A program made the position numbers and the translations under genes. Below are positions 11,302-22,050 of a DNA stretch of 64,000 nt, in pieces (position 1 is the stretch's first letter; the number at the start of each line of letters is the position of its first letter). This DNA is from Hyposmocoma kahamanoa (lineage: Eukaryota; Arthropoda; Insecta; Lepidoptera; Cosmopterigidae). Below the pieces are notes generated by a model. It saw nothing but the letters and a program-made list of their open reading frames with translations, was not told the DNA's origin and ran no database searches. The stretch is taken from NCBI RefSeq assembly GCF_003589595.1, contig NW_020654748.1, positions 8,098,286 to 8,162,285 of the forward strand, read 5' to 3'.

Positions 11302-12095
11302 GTTGAATTTTAATCGTGTATATTTATTTTTTCAAAGAAACGAAAATCCAAACCAAAATTAACTATTTAGAAAATATAAAAATAGTTTCATTTCCAAGTA
11401 ATAGATTTACCATGTGACTATATAAGTTCGTTCTTAACTTTGAATATATTTAGGAATGACTTCTTTAGATGCTTACAATTGCAATCCATAACACGTCGAG
11501 CTTACTAACTCCATCTAATCTAAAAATATTTGTATCAGTCTACTAAAATAAAACTTATTACTATACGTCTCAATGTGTAATTGCTTGTCAGCACTCAGAA
11601 ACACTGAAAATCTCTCCGAATTAAATCTACAAGATTTAATTTGTCAAAAACACAAAAGGGTAGAGCAAAAAATTCTTCCCTCGACTTCAACTAAGAAGCC
11701 CGATAGACATTTGCAGGCGCCTATTAATTCAGGTTGGGAAATTCTCGCAGCAATTCGCTTGATTTTCTCTCCTACAAGTTGGCGAAAATTTTTTTCCGTT
11801 TCTTCCTTTGCACAACAAAGGAAACGAGGTTTTTGTAAATCCGCAGCTTGGGCCCAGGTTTTAATCCAGACGACATTACGTGATTCTTATGTCAATATAT
11901 CTAATTTAAAAACGCGTGTGTCTGTAGCGATTACCTATTTCAGAGATGTATTGTGACATAAACTACGTTTTGTGAGTGTATTTGGGTCAGAAGGTACGTG
12001 ATATATTTCCTTCGTAACAAGGCAGAATTATTTAACAGAAAAATACTATAAATAACTAAATACTTTAGAAAAACTGAAATATAAAAAAATTAGTA
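11302..12095. other. Unassigned DNA between two family E copies, with a 127-codon open frame
   Basis: A plus-strand frame from 11573 to 11956 encodes 127 residues with no domain, signal peptide or repeat that I recognise. Its composition (Lys-, Ser- and Leu-rich, one Trp-rich patch) does not clearly depart from translated AT-rich DNA. No splice-site arrangement or Kozak context stands out. It could be a chance frame, an exon of an unknown gene, or debris of an element whose ends are the flanking repeats; the first is most likely. Confidence 0.3.
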
Positions 12096-12557
12096 TTTTT
12101 AACCGACTTCAAAAAAGGAGGAGGTTCTCAATTCGACTGTATGTTTTTTCTTTTTTTTGTATGTGTGTTACGCGATAACTCCGGTATTTGTGAACCGATT
12201 TTCATGATTCTTGTTTTGTTGGAAAGAGGGTACCTACATAGTGGTTCCATTTTATTTTGAAGAAAATCATCCACCTCTAAGGGTGACTGATCACGCATGA
12301 ACATTCATTTTTACAAATGGCGGCTAAATTTTGCTTAAATAGCAATTATTTTAACGCTTGGTTTTGCTATTCTCTAATTCAAGGCGTTTTTCTCTCTCAA
12401 TGTGTAGTAGTGAGAACCGATATTTATTATCTCCTGTGTCAAGTCCTGTATAGTGGCGAACTAAACATCCCTATATTTCAATGAAACTTGCCAAATAGAT
12501 GTAATTCCACGTACTTTTCGGTCGGTTTTTTTGGTACTCTGTACTGAGATTATTATA
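12096..12557 (+). repeat. Family E 'AACCGACTTC' repeat, full-length form
   Basis: About 460 bp from 'tttttaaccgacttcaaaaa' to 'tactctgtactgagattatt'. Landmarks in order are 'gaggttctcaattcgactg', 'gtgaaccgattttcatgatt', 'catccacctctaagggtg', 'cattcatttttacaaatggc', 'gcgtttttctctctcaatgt', 'agtcctgtatag' and 'ggtcggtttttttggtactc'. The copy at 21.6-22.05 kb matches end to end on the other strand, which defines both borders. Confidence 0.88.
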
Positions 12558-14386
12558 ATAAATGTACAGTCATTTGTCGACGTCATTCGACCTATGATTT
12601 CAATACAGTCACGTACAAAGGTAAAACGTCTGTAGTATCTGCCGGTCAATAGCGCGCTGACCTTTATTAGGACTGATCGTATATATAGTAAATGACACAG
12701 AGATGAATTAAAGTTTTAAGTGCGAAGTGTGCTATTGATTGTAGGTACTTACAACATTTCACCATAGTACTCGTATAATATAGACAAGTAGTACAACTGT
12801 TTTGACCGTCAATGTCTACACTTCGTTTGGACTTTGGAGCGTAGGGTGGTTACATTATTATTTTAATTCTATTTATAGGTGTAAACATAATTTGATGAAA
12901 GGTGTTCGTCACAGTATTCTCGCGCTGTATTAAAATGACTCTTGACGCTAAATGCAGTTTTACGTACTGATTTTAAATCTCGTGGATTGATATCTCAATT
13001 ATGAGAGTATGATTATGGAATAGAAATGAAATGCTGAACAATTGTGAATTTGAGGGTATCTTTGCACATCTATTATTTCATGTAATTTTTTAAACAGCGA
13101 GTGAACGCTTTCATTCTGTTATCCGCTCACGCGATACATGCAACCGTAGACGCATACCTCACCTAGAGGTGCAGGTGATGACTTTATACCGATTTATCGG
13201 ATAACGAAGTTATAACAGGTAAAAGAACTAATATTAATTGCTATTTCGGTAATTACTCTAGCAAACTATAAAGTTTTTAATGCCTGGGTCTGTCAATTAA
13301 AAAAAAAATAAACAACTTCAAAAATACGTCACGACAATCGTGTGTGTTATTGTTTGGGCTGGTGATTTCGGTGCATATTTATTGAAAACATACCGTAAGT
13401 AGCGTTTTTTAAGTTTACCCTGAATATAAATGTTTATAAACTACACTTTAAGGAGTAATTTCAAAATAAATAAACTATTGGATATATACCAATTGAACTC
13501 ACATAAATATAAGGAAACTGTATTGAAATGGCTTTTAATGATAAATTATAATGACACAAGCACTTTTGCAATATACCTGTTTGGTTTAAAATTCGCCTAT
13601 TAATCTAAATATTATACATATTTTATCTACATAAATACATTGTTACAGTTATCAATCAGTACACGAAATTGCACAGACAGTAAGACACTATAAATGTGTT
13701 GTGAGTGATATTATAAAAAAAGGTCGATGACGATGATTATTCGTTGACGTAAATGTATAGCACTTGAGGCAATAAGGTTTAAATATTAAAATGGATCTAC
13801 AAATCATCTTTACAAATCTCTATACCTAACAACTTGCATGAATAAAATTTGTAGTCAACATACGATTTCTCACTAAGTACAAAACATAAAATGAGTGAAC
13901 AGCATAATAAGACAATAATAAAATAGATATGAATAAACAAGCTTATTGTTCGCAAAAAGCAAACTGACGGAGTTATGTCGGTGACACTTTGTTTACAGCG
14001 GGCTAACATAATAACATCTGAATTTCTCTCATGCACAATACAACTGTAGTAATAATGAAGGTTTGCAGCGTTTGTTACATGAATTTCTTTTATCAGCTAA
14101 TGAGACCCTATTCTTGAAGTAGTGATGTGGCCTTAAGTATTTTGTCACAGTAATGGTAATTAATTAGTTTACTAGTGAGAAATGGCTTTGACGGTGACGA
14201 TAATCATCGTGGTGAAACGTATTTGTCGGAAAACGTTCACAAAACTGTTCAAAGACGTGAGAAGTCCCCAAGGAGCATTACTGATCAGTAACTTTGTTTT
14301 ATTTGTGTACGTTTGGCCACCAAATTGATCAAGTCAGGAAGTGCGATCGATATTAACAGCATTGTTTTTGTCAATGTTGCAGCAAT
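12558..14386. other. Unassigned DNA
   Basis: About 1.8 kb without a recognised repeat or domain. Contains a short inverted pair, gttatccg near 13117 and cggataac near 13199, about 80 bp apart, too short to call an element. A 79-codon minus frame at 13797-14036 is Cys/Leu/Ile-rich and looks like chance. Confidence 0.4.
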
Positions 14387-14649
14387 AGTATCGGTAGAGG
14401 TCCTTATAAAAGACTTCGTCCAGGGAAGTACTACCACTTTACCTATTTCTACCGCCAAGCACGGTTTTGAAGGGCTCTGGTGATTTTACAGGCACATGAG
14501 ACTTGGAACCTTATGTCTCAGGACTACGGACACATTGACAGTACCTATCAGATTGCAAAGGCCTAAGCGGCACTGCAACTGGTATGGACAGGTCTTTACC
14601 ACCAGGCGCATGACAAGTTTGTCCCATCATTTGGTATTGTAAAAAAACA
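14387..14649 (+). repeat. Family A SINE-like repeat, internally deleted
   Basis: From a worn 5' end through 'acttcgtccagggaagtact' to 'catttggtattgtaaaaaaa'. Hairpin 1 is deleted ('gccaagcacggttttgaagg' joins directly). The A-run is intact. Confidence 0.83.
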
Positions 14650-15210
14650 GTAATCCCGCGGTGTATCATCTATCTCGTGACATAACTACCGTATGTGATA
14701 TTTTTGTTATCAATGAGTACAATGTACAATCTTGCTCAGCTTTCAAAAGCGAACATTCTTCGTGTAATTTACCATATCATGTCTACTTTTTTCTATAATT
14801 AACGTAGTGTTTGACACAAGCTTTAGCTTAATGTGTGGAGCACAAAGCCGAAAATATGTTTTAGAGAGACGATACGCGTCTTTATCGATTGTCTATCGAT
14901 AAATACACGTACATAGTTCAAACTATCAAGTTACGTAATAGTTTGTATTCACTATTCGAAATAGGTAAATGTAAGTTATACAAAGCAATAATTCCCATCT
15001 CTACTAGTGACTTGACGACTTAGTAATTAGTAAGCGGAATGCATACCTTTTGTATGCCAAAGGTGACCTTTATTTGAATTCTCCCGCAGTATACAAGCCG
15101 TGGTTCTTAATGTATGTTTGAAAATGGTTTCATACATCTTATTGTTCATTACCAGACGAGATTTAGTCTGTGATTATACCTTGATTGACGAGTTGAATTC
15201 AGTGAAGTTT
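14650..15210. other. Unassigned DNA
   Basis: Holds a small palindrome 'tatcgattgtctatcgata' near 14882, otherwise nothing recognised. Confidence 0.4.
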
Positions 15211-15527
15211 AGTAGCAGTAGAGCTCGTTGTGAAAGAGTTCGTTCAGGTTCAGGTTCAAGTACTACCGCCTCACCTATTTCTGCCACCAAGCAGTAATGT
15301 GAGCATTACTGCATTCTGGTTTCGAAGGGTAAGGGTGCTAGTGAAATTACAGGTAGGTACATGGGACTTGTCAACTTATGTCTCAGGATGTCGGGTTCAG
15401 TGGCAGTGTCCCTCAGATATTTATGATTTAAAGCTCTGAGTATCACTGCAACTGCTAGGGACAAGTGTGTCACTTGCCGCCAGGCACACGATTTGTTCGT
15501 CCCGTCAATTAGTATTATAAAAAAAAG
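15211..15527 (+). repeat. Family A SINE-like repeat, full length
   Basis: Complete from 'agtagcagtagagctc' to 'cccgtcaattagtattataa' plus A-run. Hairpin 1 is perfect (gcagtaatg, four-base loop, cattactgc). Carries a small duplication 'caggttcaggttcaag' near its 5' end. It is followed within a few bases by a family E fragment. Confidence 0.87.
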
Positions 15528-15532
15528 AAATT

Positions 15533-15661
15533 GAGGTACCCCCTTTCTAACAAAAGAAGAATCACAGAAATGGGTTCACAAATATCGGAGTAAAAATCAT
15601 AGCGTTCACACCAAAAATACAGACGAATTGAGAACCTCCTCCTTTTTTGAAGTCGGTTAGC
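15533..15661 (-). repeat. Family E repeat, 5'-end fragment
   Basis: Minus-orientation 5' quarter of the repeat: reads outward to 'cctccttttttgaagtcggt' at its right edge. The remainder of the element is absent on the left, where family A ends. Confidence 0.82.
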
Positions 15662-15942
15662 AAATAACTATGTTTCATACATACTCAAGTACACGTGTAC
15701 TATTCAAATTCTATATTACTTCTGTATATTTCTATCTTCTAGTATTCAATAGTTATTTACGTCCACGTAAGTGAAATTAAATTACATGTCTGCCAGGTAG
15801 ATTCTAGTTTAATTTTATTATGTACTGAGTGATCGGGTTCCCAGGGCTTTGGCGCTGGCTTTCTGTTTAAAAAGCGTTTAAAAAAAGAATAATTACAAAG
15901 GACCATTTATGGGGAAATTATTGTCTTAGTATATTTTTTTTT

Positions 15943-16062
15943 ACTTTTTATGACAGCTAGTGACGGGACGAACAAGTCGTGGGTCCAACAGTTACAGTGC
16001 CACTCAGAGCTCTATCACAAAGATCTGAGGGGCACTGCCACTGCGCCTGTCATACGCAAGTT
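15943..16062 (-). repeat. Family A SINE-like repeat, truncated
   Basis: Has the T-run, 'gtgacgggacgaacaagtc' and hairpin 2 ('cagttacagtgccactcaga' with 'tctgaggggcactgccactg'), then stops. The promoter-proximal two-thirds are missing. Confidence 0.82.
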
Positions 16063-16100
16063 TACAAACTTAATATATGCATTATAATCCATTAAGGTAT

Positions 16101-16927
16101 TTCTTTCCTTGGCTGGCACCAACTCCAAAAATAAGTGATTACATATTGTAAATATAATGTATTGATTTGCATTATCGCCATATTTACAGAGGCCATTCTA
16201 TATCCGAAACTAAACCCAAATCACAAAAAAAAAAATTCTTAAATCCTAAATTCCTAAATTCTTATTTTTTATTTAATTGCGGTTTGATCCAAAGGTAATT
16301 AACTTGCACTACACATGACACAGGTACCAGCAACCATTTGAACAATAACCTATGCGCAGAAAATATGCATTTTAGATCTATTTGATGGCAGGGTACGAGT
16401 AGAGACCCGGGCGGCGTCGTGGTGAATGTTCACTGATCCCACGGCGCCGACTCAACCGGCGAGAGGGAAACGATTAAAATCGTCTCTGATTTCTTTCTGC
16501 TTTTTCTGTTGTGAAGAATGTGCTAAGTTGAAACGAAACTCTGCATATCTGAGGCTGGATCCGGTATGGAGCTTGCCACCAGCTGTGGAGCTAGGTACTT
16601 CTAGCACTACTTTCATGTAACCTAAAATTGGTAAGTACCAAATCTAAGTTACAAAATATCTTTTTTCAGTCAACTTTTCTAATTCATGTAAATAATTAGT
16701 CAATTATAACAATACATAATTATAATAATACATAAACATGATTTAAAAATAGGTAAATAAGCGAATAGCCAGAATATTGAGCAGAAAATTTTGTAATATT
16801 TTTAGTTAATTTAGCATCATTTATATTATTAATTTCTTAAATATGGCGAGAATGCAAACCAACATCCTGTATCATATATACAATACCTAATTTGTTATTT
16901 TTGGAGTTGATGCCAGCCAAGGAAGGA
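16101..16927. mobile_element. Family I TIR element, copy 1
   Basis: About 825 bp bounded by terminal inverted repeats: left 'tttccttggctggcaccaac' against right 'gttgatgccagccaaggaag', continuing inward with 'tccaaaaataa'. A second inverted block further in reads 'tgatttgcattatcgccata' on the left and 'tatggcgagaatgcaaacca' on the right. It has a single unsplit copy of each end and no transposase frame, so it is a non-autonomous DNA transposon. A second, longer copy at 40.7-41.7 kb has different middle sequence. No clear target-site duplication could be fixed because both flanks are poly-T/A. Confidence 0.75.
16406..16471 (+). other. R1-type LINE 3'UTR fragment embedded in family I
   Basis: This segment of about 65 bp is the reverse complement of 57747-57811, inside the R1-clade LINE, with one mismatch that I can find. 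It is GC-rich against its AT-rich host. It has no poly-A of its own and its edges fall inside the LINE 3'UTR, so it is not an ordinary retrotransposon insertion. Confidence 0.85.
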
Positions 16928-17413
16928 AAACAAAAAAAAAAATTTAAGTATCAATATTTTTTTAGTGGTAGAGTAAAACTTCAAACTGATCAGGAGGTAA
17001 CACATATCAATAATAATATTTTATTAAAATTATAGGTTTTAAATGAACAGAAATAAAAAATACATGTAGATAGATTGATTAATTTAAATAAGTATATAAA
17101 GATAAATTATATTACTGTATAGAAAATGAAATAAGACAAAAATAAATAAAAAGTATTACGTGCATTGTTGTCGTTTGGCTTAAATGTATAGTTTGTTATT
17201 TTTCGCTTTTTACTGTAGTGACTATTTTTTTAAACGTTTGTTTGTTTTTCCATTTTTAGTAAATATAGGCAGGTAAGTAGTGGAGTGTTTTAAGTATCTA
17301 TACTAAACGTTAGACGGTATTGCACTTTGTGATTCAGAACTAAGTAAATTACTTAACCGACCACGTCTTGAAAAGGCATTACGAGAAATGGAAAGATTAA
17401 GACGATTGTCTTA
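16928..17413. other. AT-rich unassigned DNA
   Basis: Extremely AT-rich linker between the family I element and a MITE. No feature recognised. Confidence 0.4.
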
Positions 17414-17588
17414 GGGTCGTATTCCAGAACTCTACTCAATGCTAAAGTCAGGAGTTGAGCAGACTTGAGTATGATTTCAAGCACTGGAAATACGACCCTA
17501 ATGGCAAGGACTTGAGTATGATTTCTAGTGTTTTGAAGCATACTCAAGTCCTGACTTGAGCATTGAGTAGAGTTCTAGAATACGACCC
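17414..17588. mobile_element. Dimeric MITE with TTA target-site duplication
   Basis: 175 bp with near-perfect inverted ends of about 40 bp: 'gggtcgtattccagaactct' on the left mirrors 'agagttctagaatacgaccc' on the right. TTA flanks both sides (17411-17413 and 17589-17591). A third copy of the terminus, 'ggaaatacgacccta', lies inside at about 17486-17500, and 'gacttgagtatgatttc' occurs twice, so the unit looks like two 85-bp monomers fused. A 3-bp TTA duplication and GGG-starting ends fit PIF/Harbinger-type MITEs. Confidence 0.85.
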
Positions 17589-17626
17589 TTAATCTCCGAT
17601 AATATGACGAAAAGGCATTTGTATCA

Positions 17627-17715
17627 CGGTCATAGTCACGGTTGACTGGCAACCGTGACCATGGGAAAAAAACAAATATACGCGATTTAAATCCGGAAAA
17701 ATAGTTTCATTTCCT
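17627..17715 (-). repeat. Family D repeat fragment
   Basis: Contains 'caaccgtgaccatggg', 'aaacaaatatacgcgattta' and 'aatagtttcatttcc', the family D core in reverse orientation, but lacks the 'gggcccgaaacgtcgg' middle. It is joined directly to a family E variant. Confidence 0.7.
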
Positions 17716-17822
17716 AAAAAAAGAATTGTCAAAATCGGTCCACAATTGACGGAGAAATCGGTGAACGTACCTACTGCCGTATACGTTCGGCGTATAACCC
17801 TCCTTTTTTTAAAGTCGGTTAC
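17716..17822 (-). repeat. Family E variant, 5' end
   Basis: Minus orientation: ends at the right with 'ctcctttttttaaagtcggt' and contains 'aagaattgtcaaaatcggtc', parallel to the 'accgattttcatgattc' block of family E. The intervening sequence differs from the other copies, so it is a separate subfamily. Confidence 0.65.
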
Positions 17823-18235
17823 ATAACGACGATCATAATGTAGTACGCCTATTTTTAATCCAAAAGCGATTGGCCTAAATGACTTGAAATTCAATATTTG
17901 GAAACAAACAAATTTGTAAATGGGTTCGAGAGGCGTTCCAAAACTTCGTATTTGCCTAATTAACTACATTCAGGGGACCCTTTCTTGATTAGATCACGTA
18001 TCGAGAGGATCAAAACGGATCTCGGAGTAAATAGAAACTTTCTTTTATTGTTGTTTAGTCGATAAAATCAAAATTGCGAACCAACGGATTGATCGGTGAT
18101 CAAAGGACAATGGTTTAATTATTTGAAAGTCGAGTAATATGAAACTTTTGGGTTTGAATTGGTGTAAATCCTCTAAGCTCTACATAAATAGGTGCTATGT
18201 CATGTTTGTTTGTTCATATTTTATTTTTTATTTGA
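17823..18235. other. Unassigned DNA
   Basis: No motif or shared repeat recognised. Confidence 0.4.
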
Positions 18236-18510
18236 AGTAACAGTAGAGGCTCCTTGTGAAAGAGTTCGTCTAGGGAAGTGCAGTAAACCACATTACGAAT
18301 TTCTATCGCCAAGCAGTAATGTGAGCATTACTTTGAAGGGTAAGGGTGTTGATGAAATTACAAGCACACGCGACTTGTCAACTTATGGCGTAGTTGCCCC
18401 TCAGACCTTTGCGATTTAAGCTCCGAGTACCACTGCAACTGTTATGAAAAAGCATGTTGTTTACCACCGGGTGCATGACTTGTTCATCCCGTCATTTGGT
18501 TAAAAAAAAA
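18236..18510 (+). repeat. Family A SINE-like repeat, near full length
   Basis: From 'gtaacagtagaggctccttg' to 'tcatccc gtcatttggtt' and A-run. Hairpin 1 right arm is shortened ('cattactttgaaggg'), losing the last stem bases; the hairpin 2 left arm is also partly lost. The 75-codon frame across it is incidental. Confidence 0.83.
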
Positions 18511-19200
18511 CTCTCCTCTGTCAGCGACTTGTTACCCTTTCTGGGCTAACTAGCATTGTGTTTGATAATTAAGGTTTAAATTACCTACCGACGAAATATC
18601 ATTCAAATCCGTTTAATCCTTTCGGTATGATTGAGTAACAAACATCTAACCTTCCAAATGCTTTTGTTTATGATATTAAACATTGTGGTATATATGTATT
18701 ATAGCGGGGAATGTACGTGTTTAAACATAGGCTATTTCTGAAACATGTCACCGCACTGTATGTTTTAACATGTTACAAGATGCAGTATATCATTATTTTT
18801 ATTCACTTTTATTGGTAAGTGTACATTGAAACAAAAGAGCTTAAAAGCTTAGAGAGAACAATGTCATTCATCAGCCGTTCGCTGGTTCGGTGGTAACTTT
18901 TAAATAGAAACGTGGATTTAGCTCGATTTCTGAAAAGTTCCTCTTCACGTGTATGCTGCTATCATAACGATTTGCAAACAACTCCATTTCTGCCTTAAAG
19001 GTACATTTTCCTTGAATCTGGTTTTGATTGAAATGAAATGCTAAACTGTCAGAATTGTGAAGTTAGCGTATTGTTAATTATAGATACGTTACGATGGTTT
19101 TCTAATAACAGTATATCTGGCAATCAGATGTCACTCATTAGGTTATTGTCATACGTACAGGGTGGTGCAGAGTCAATTGCTCGTCAAGTGTGACACGTAA
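18511..19200. other. Unassigned DNA
   Basis: No coding motif or shared repeat recognised. It ends at the TAA flank of the family L element. Confidence 0.4.
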
Positions 19201-19890
19201 CCCCCCGTTCCCACGGCATTGTACTGAACGTTTCTTTGCAGTATAGATCTTACCGAACAAACAGTGGCGCATACATTAGGTATAGAACCGTTCACATGGT
19301 GTTTATCCTGCAAAAAAACGCACAGTGCTCTATACGTTTATCGAATACGCAACGGACTTGTGAAGCAAATCGAATGAACTTTATTTAACGTATTCGGTGT
19401 GCAGTGGCGCATAGTATTTTATCGTTTTTCATTTTTTTTGTTGTTTTACGTTTTTTATCGTCACCAGGCAAGCAGCGTTTAGTATTGAAGTATCTTATCT
19501 TATAGGAGGACCATAACGTTTGTTTGATATTTTTAGTGGAACATAGGCCCGTTTTGTTAAATTTGTTTTTCATATAGGATTTACGTACAATTTTTCATAT
19601 GTATTTGTACGCACTGATTCTGGATTAATTAATTAGATACAACACCTTCTGGTCCAAAACAATACCTTCTGTTCTTCCGGTGGCAAAGCCGTTGGCGTCT
19701 TCTATGCCACTATAAAAGTGCAACAAAGCGTGGATCCACCACAGGCGTGTTCTCAGGGCGATTGCTGTGTGAATACTGCGGCTATCCGTCTTTTAAACGC
19801 ATGAAAATGTATCGTGTGAACATCGTTCCATATCCGTTTATAGTCGAATACATTAAAAAACGTGCAAGACAATGTAGTGTGAACGAAGCC
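19201..19890. mobile_element. Family L TIR element with TAA target-site duplication
   Basis: 690 bp flanked by TAA at 19198-19200 and 19891-19893. Left end 'ccgttcccacggcattgta' is mirrored by right end 'acaatgtagtgtgaacgaag'; about 25 bp of imperfect match. Internal sequence repeats the theme (accgttcacatggtg, gtgtgaacatcg). No transposase frame is present. A TAA (TWA-type) duplication again suggests a PIF/Harbinger-like non-autonomous element, by inference from the flanks only. Confidence 0.62.
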
Positions 19891-20090
19891 TAAGATTTAA
19901 ATTCCCTCTGTTTAGCTAACGGTAAGATCGACCCGTAGTCCAAAGCGTGAACCTTCATGTTCTCATGGCTATAATTTTCTAGAACACTTATGTGTATTAG
20001 ATATTAGTGTTAGGTAATTTTTTTTAATATGGAATCTACTACTGCAGCCTGGAGTAAAGGGTATATAAATGTTAAAGTACTTCATAGAAG

Positions 20091-20450
20091 ATTATATTGG
20101 GTTGGTCAAAATGTCCAAAAAGTATGTAACTGAAAAACATTAAAAAAATAACACACTAGTAATTATAACAAACTAGTGGAGTAATTTCACGAAAAAGAAT
20201 TGAATATCAATTCAACAAAAATTTAATGAATAACACACTTTTATCAATTTTTATTGACCATATTGATCTACAATATTATGCCATCTTTCGAGTGATTTCA
20301 GAATGTAGAGGACATTCACATAACATTCTGTCTTTACCTATAAAATACAGGTCTAGGTATCGTTTGACGGTCTCTTCGTGCCCATTCAAAGAATTTTATA
20401 AAGACCGAAACTAGTGAAAACCTGAAGCGGTTACATCGGGCGAATACTGT
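20091..20450 (-). mobile_element. Decayed mariner-family 3' end
   Basis: On the minus strand, a frame reads 'HEETVKRYLDLYFIGKD' and, after a frameshift, 'LKSLERWHNIVDQYGQ*'. This is the C-terminal pattern of mariner transposases (L-P-x-R-W-x-x-x-I-x-x-x-G). The left edge, 'attgggttggtcaaaatgtc' at about 20096, resembles mariner terminal repeats, with 'ta' next to it. The rest of the transposase is not recognisable. A short piece of family G sits inside it. It is not the same mariner lineage as the copies at 24.5 and 38 kb. Confidence 0.6.
20159..20190 (+). repeat. Family G tail fragment
   Basis: 'aattataacaaactagtgga' followed by 'gtaatttcac' is the reverse complement of the family G end at 26825-26860 and 61497-61530. 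Only this end survives, inside the mariner scrap. Confidence 0.5.
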
Positions 20451-20899
20451 AATTGCAATAATTTTTGACGGTTTTGATTTGATGATCATGATAACATCCC
20501 ACATTTTTACCATTTACCAGTTCTGAGCGATATTTTCTATTTTTAAAATGCGCGCTAAATTATTATTTTTAAAATGACCACAGACAATAATTTAAAAAAA
20601 GATGTTATTTTTTGGTTTCAGTCAGATAGTGGTAAAAATACATTTATACTTAACATTACTGGCATCAGATTCATTTATATAGTTGAATTACATTTTTATT
20701 TTCTTCAAAAACTTAAAAAATATTACAGTAATACTTATACATATATTCTTTATTGTACAAAGAAAAAAACGCATGAAACACACGTTACAAAGGACATATA
20801 CAAAGGTGAGCTTATCTATATAAGAGATTTCTCCCAGCCAACCCTAGCCGTGGTGCAAAAATGAAGTCTGAGGGAATAATTATCATAAAAAAACAAAAT
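20451..20899. other. AT-rich unassigned DNA
   Basis: A 96-codon plus frame at 20574-20864 is Ile/Tyr/Lys-rich, as expected from AT-rich sequence, and has no motif. Confidence 0.4.
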
Positions 20900-21595
20900 T
20901 AAAATTTCAATGTGAATAAAATATAAATGACGATAATATACATACGACAGACATACACACATAGATGAACTTATATACATAAATACATACATAAGCAGAA
21001 TATATATTATAATAACAGATTACTTGTTTACAAATATGTTACCGATTAACTACTTAACGCGTTCGACGGGAAGTGCTCTTTTAATTTGTGTTTGAAAGAT
21101 GCCACCTACGGACTGTCACGAATGTCAGCAAGTAATTTATTCCACATACGAGCTGCACTGACAGTAAAAGAATTGTGAAAGAATTTGGAGTTGGATTGGA
21201 GATTTAATAGTGTTCTAATATCTCGGCGAAGTCGGATTGGGAGCCATTTCAACTTAGTCCGAAATTCAGAAATATGGTCATATTTACATAAATCTAATAT
21301 GAAATGGATTGCCAGATTTTGTAGGCGCTCTAGTTTGTTAAGCAGCTCCTCAGTAGCGTTCAAATAACAAACATCAGCATAGTCAAGAAGAGGGAGTAGT
21401 AAGGACTGAGCAAGCATAACCTCGGTATTCAACGATAAGAAGAATTGAAACCGCTTGAGAGAATGATGGGAAAACTCGACTAACCTCATTTACCTGTGTT
21501 ACTTGTTTTCTTGTTACACTTGCTATACTTGTTTTCTTCAAACCCCTAAATCTATATGAGTTTGTCTGAGTGCTGTACAATCTTGGTAAAATCTT
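20900..21595 (-). mobile_element. Jockey/CR1-group LINE, 3' end of ORF2 with internal deletion
   Basis: The minus frame at 21489-21106 gives the C-terminal part of a reverse transcriptase: 'LLPLLDYADVCYLNATEEL', then 'LNKLERLQNLAIHFI', 'HISEFRTKLKWLPIRLRRD' and 'SFTVSAARMWNKLLADIR'. About 50 residues usually found between 'LRRD..TLL' and 'FTVSAA' are missing. A stop precedes the final 'VASFKHKLKEHFPSNALSS', which ends at about 21055. The AT-rich rest to about 20900 is the probable 3'UTR. The copy is 5'-truncated near 21595, next to a family E element. Confidence 0.88.
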
Positions 21596-21615
21596 ATCAA
21601 ATATACAGCAGCATA

Positions 21616-22050
21616 ATAATCTCAGTACAGAGTACTAAAAAAACCGACCTCAAAAGTATGTGGAATTACGTCTGGCTATACAGGACTTGACACTGGAGAT
21701 AATAAAAATCGGTTCTCTCAGCTCAAAGAATATTGAGAGAAAAACGCCTTGAATTGGAGAAATAGCAAAATCAACCATTAAATTAATTGCTGCTTAAGAA
21801 AACTTAGGCGCTATGTATAAAAATGAATCTTCATGCGTGAACAGCCACCCTTAGAGGTGGATGATTTCCTTCAAAATGAAATGGGACTACTATGGAAGTA
21901 CCACCTTTCCAACAAAAAAAAGAATCATGAAAATCGGTTCACATATACCGGAGTTATCGTGTAACGTTATGTACGTAACTCAAAAAAAAAAAAGAAACAA
22001 AAAACCATACAGTCGAATTGAGAACCTCTTCCTTTTTGGAAGTCGGTTAA
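21616..22050 (-). repeat. Family E 'AACCGACTTC' repeat, full length
   Basis: Reverse-orientation copy from 'aataatctcagtacagagta' to 'ccttttt ggaagtcggtt'. Same landmark order as the copy at 12.1 kb, and both ends agree, so the two define the element as about 435-460 bp. Confidence 0.88.

Noticed and set aside
11573..11956. 127-codon frame as a possible host gene
   Set aside because: No recognisable domain, conserved motif, splice context or codon signal; it lies between two repeats. Kept only as an unassigned frame.
17589..17894. 101-codon minus frame
   Set aside because: Overlaps family D and E repeat fragments; no independent coding evidence.
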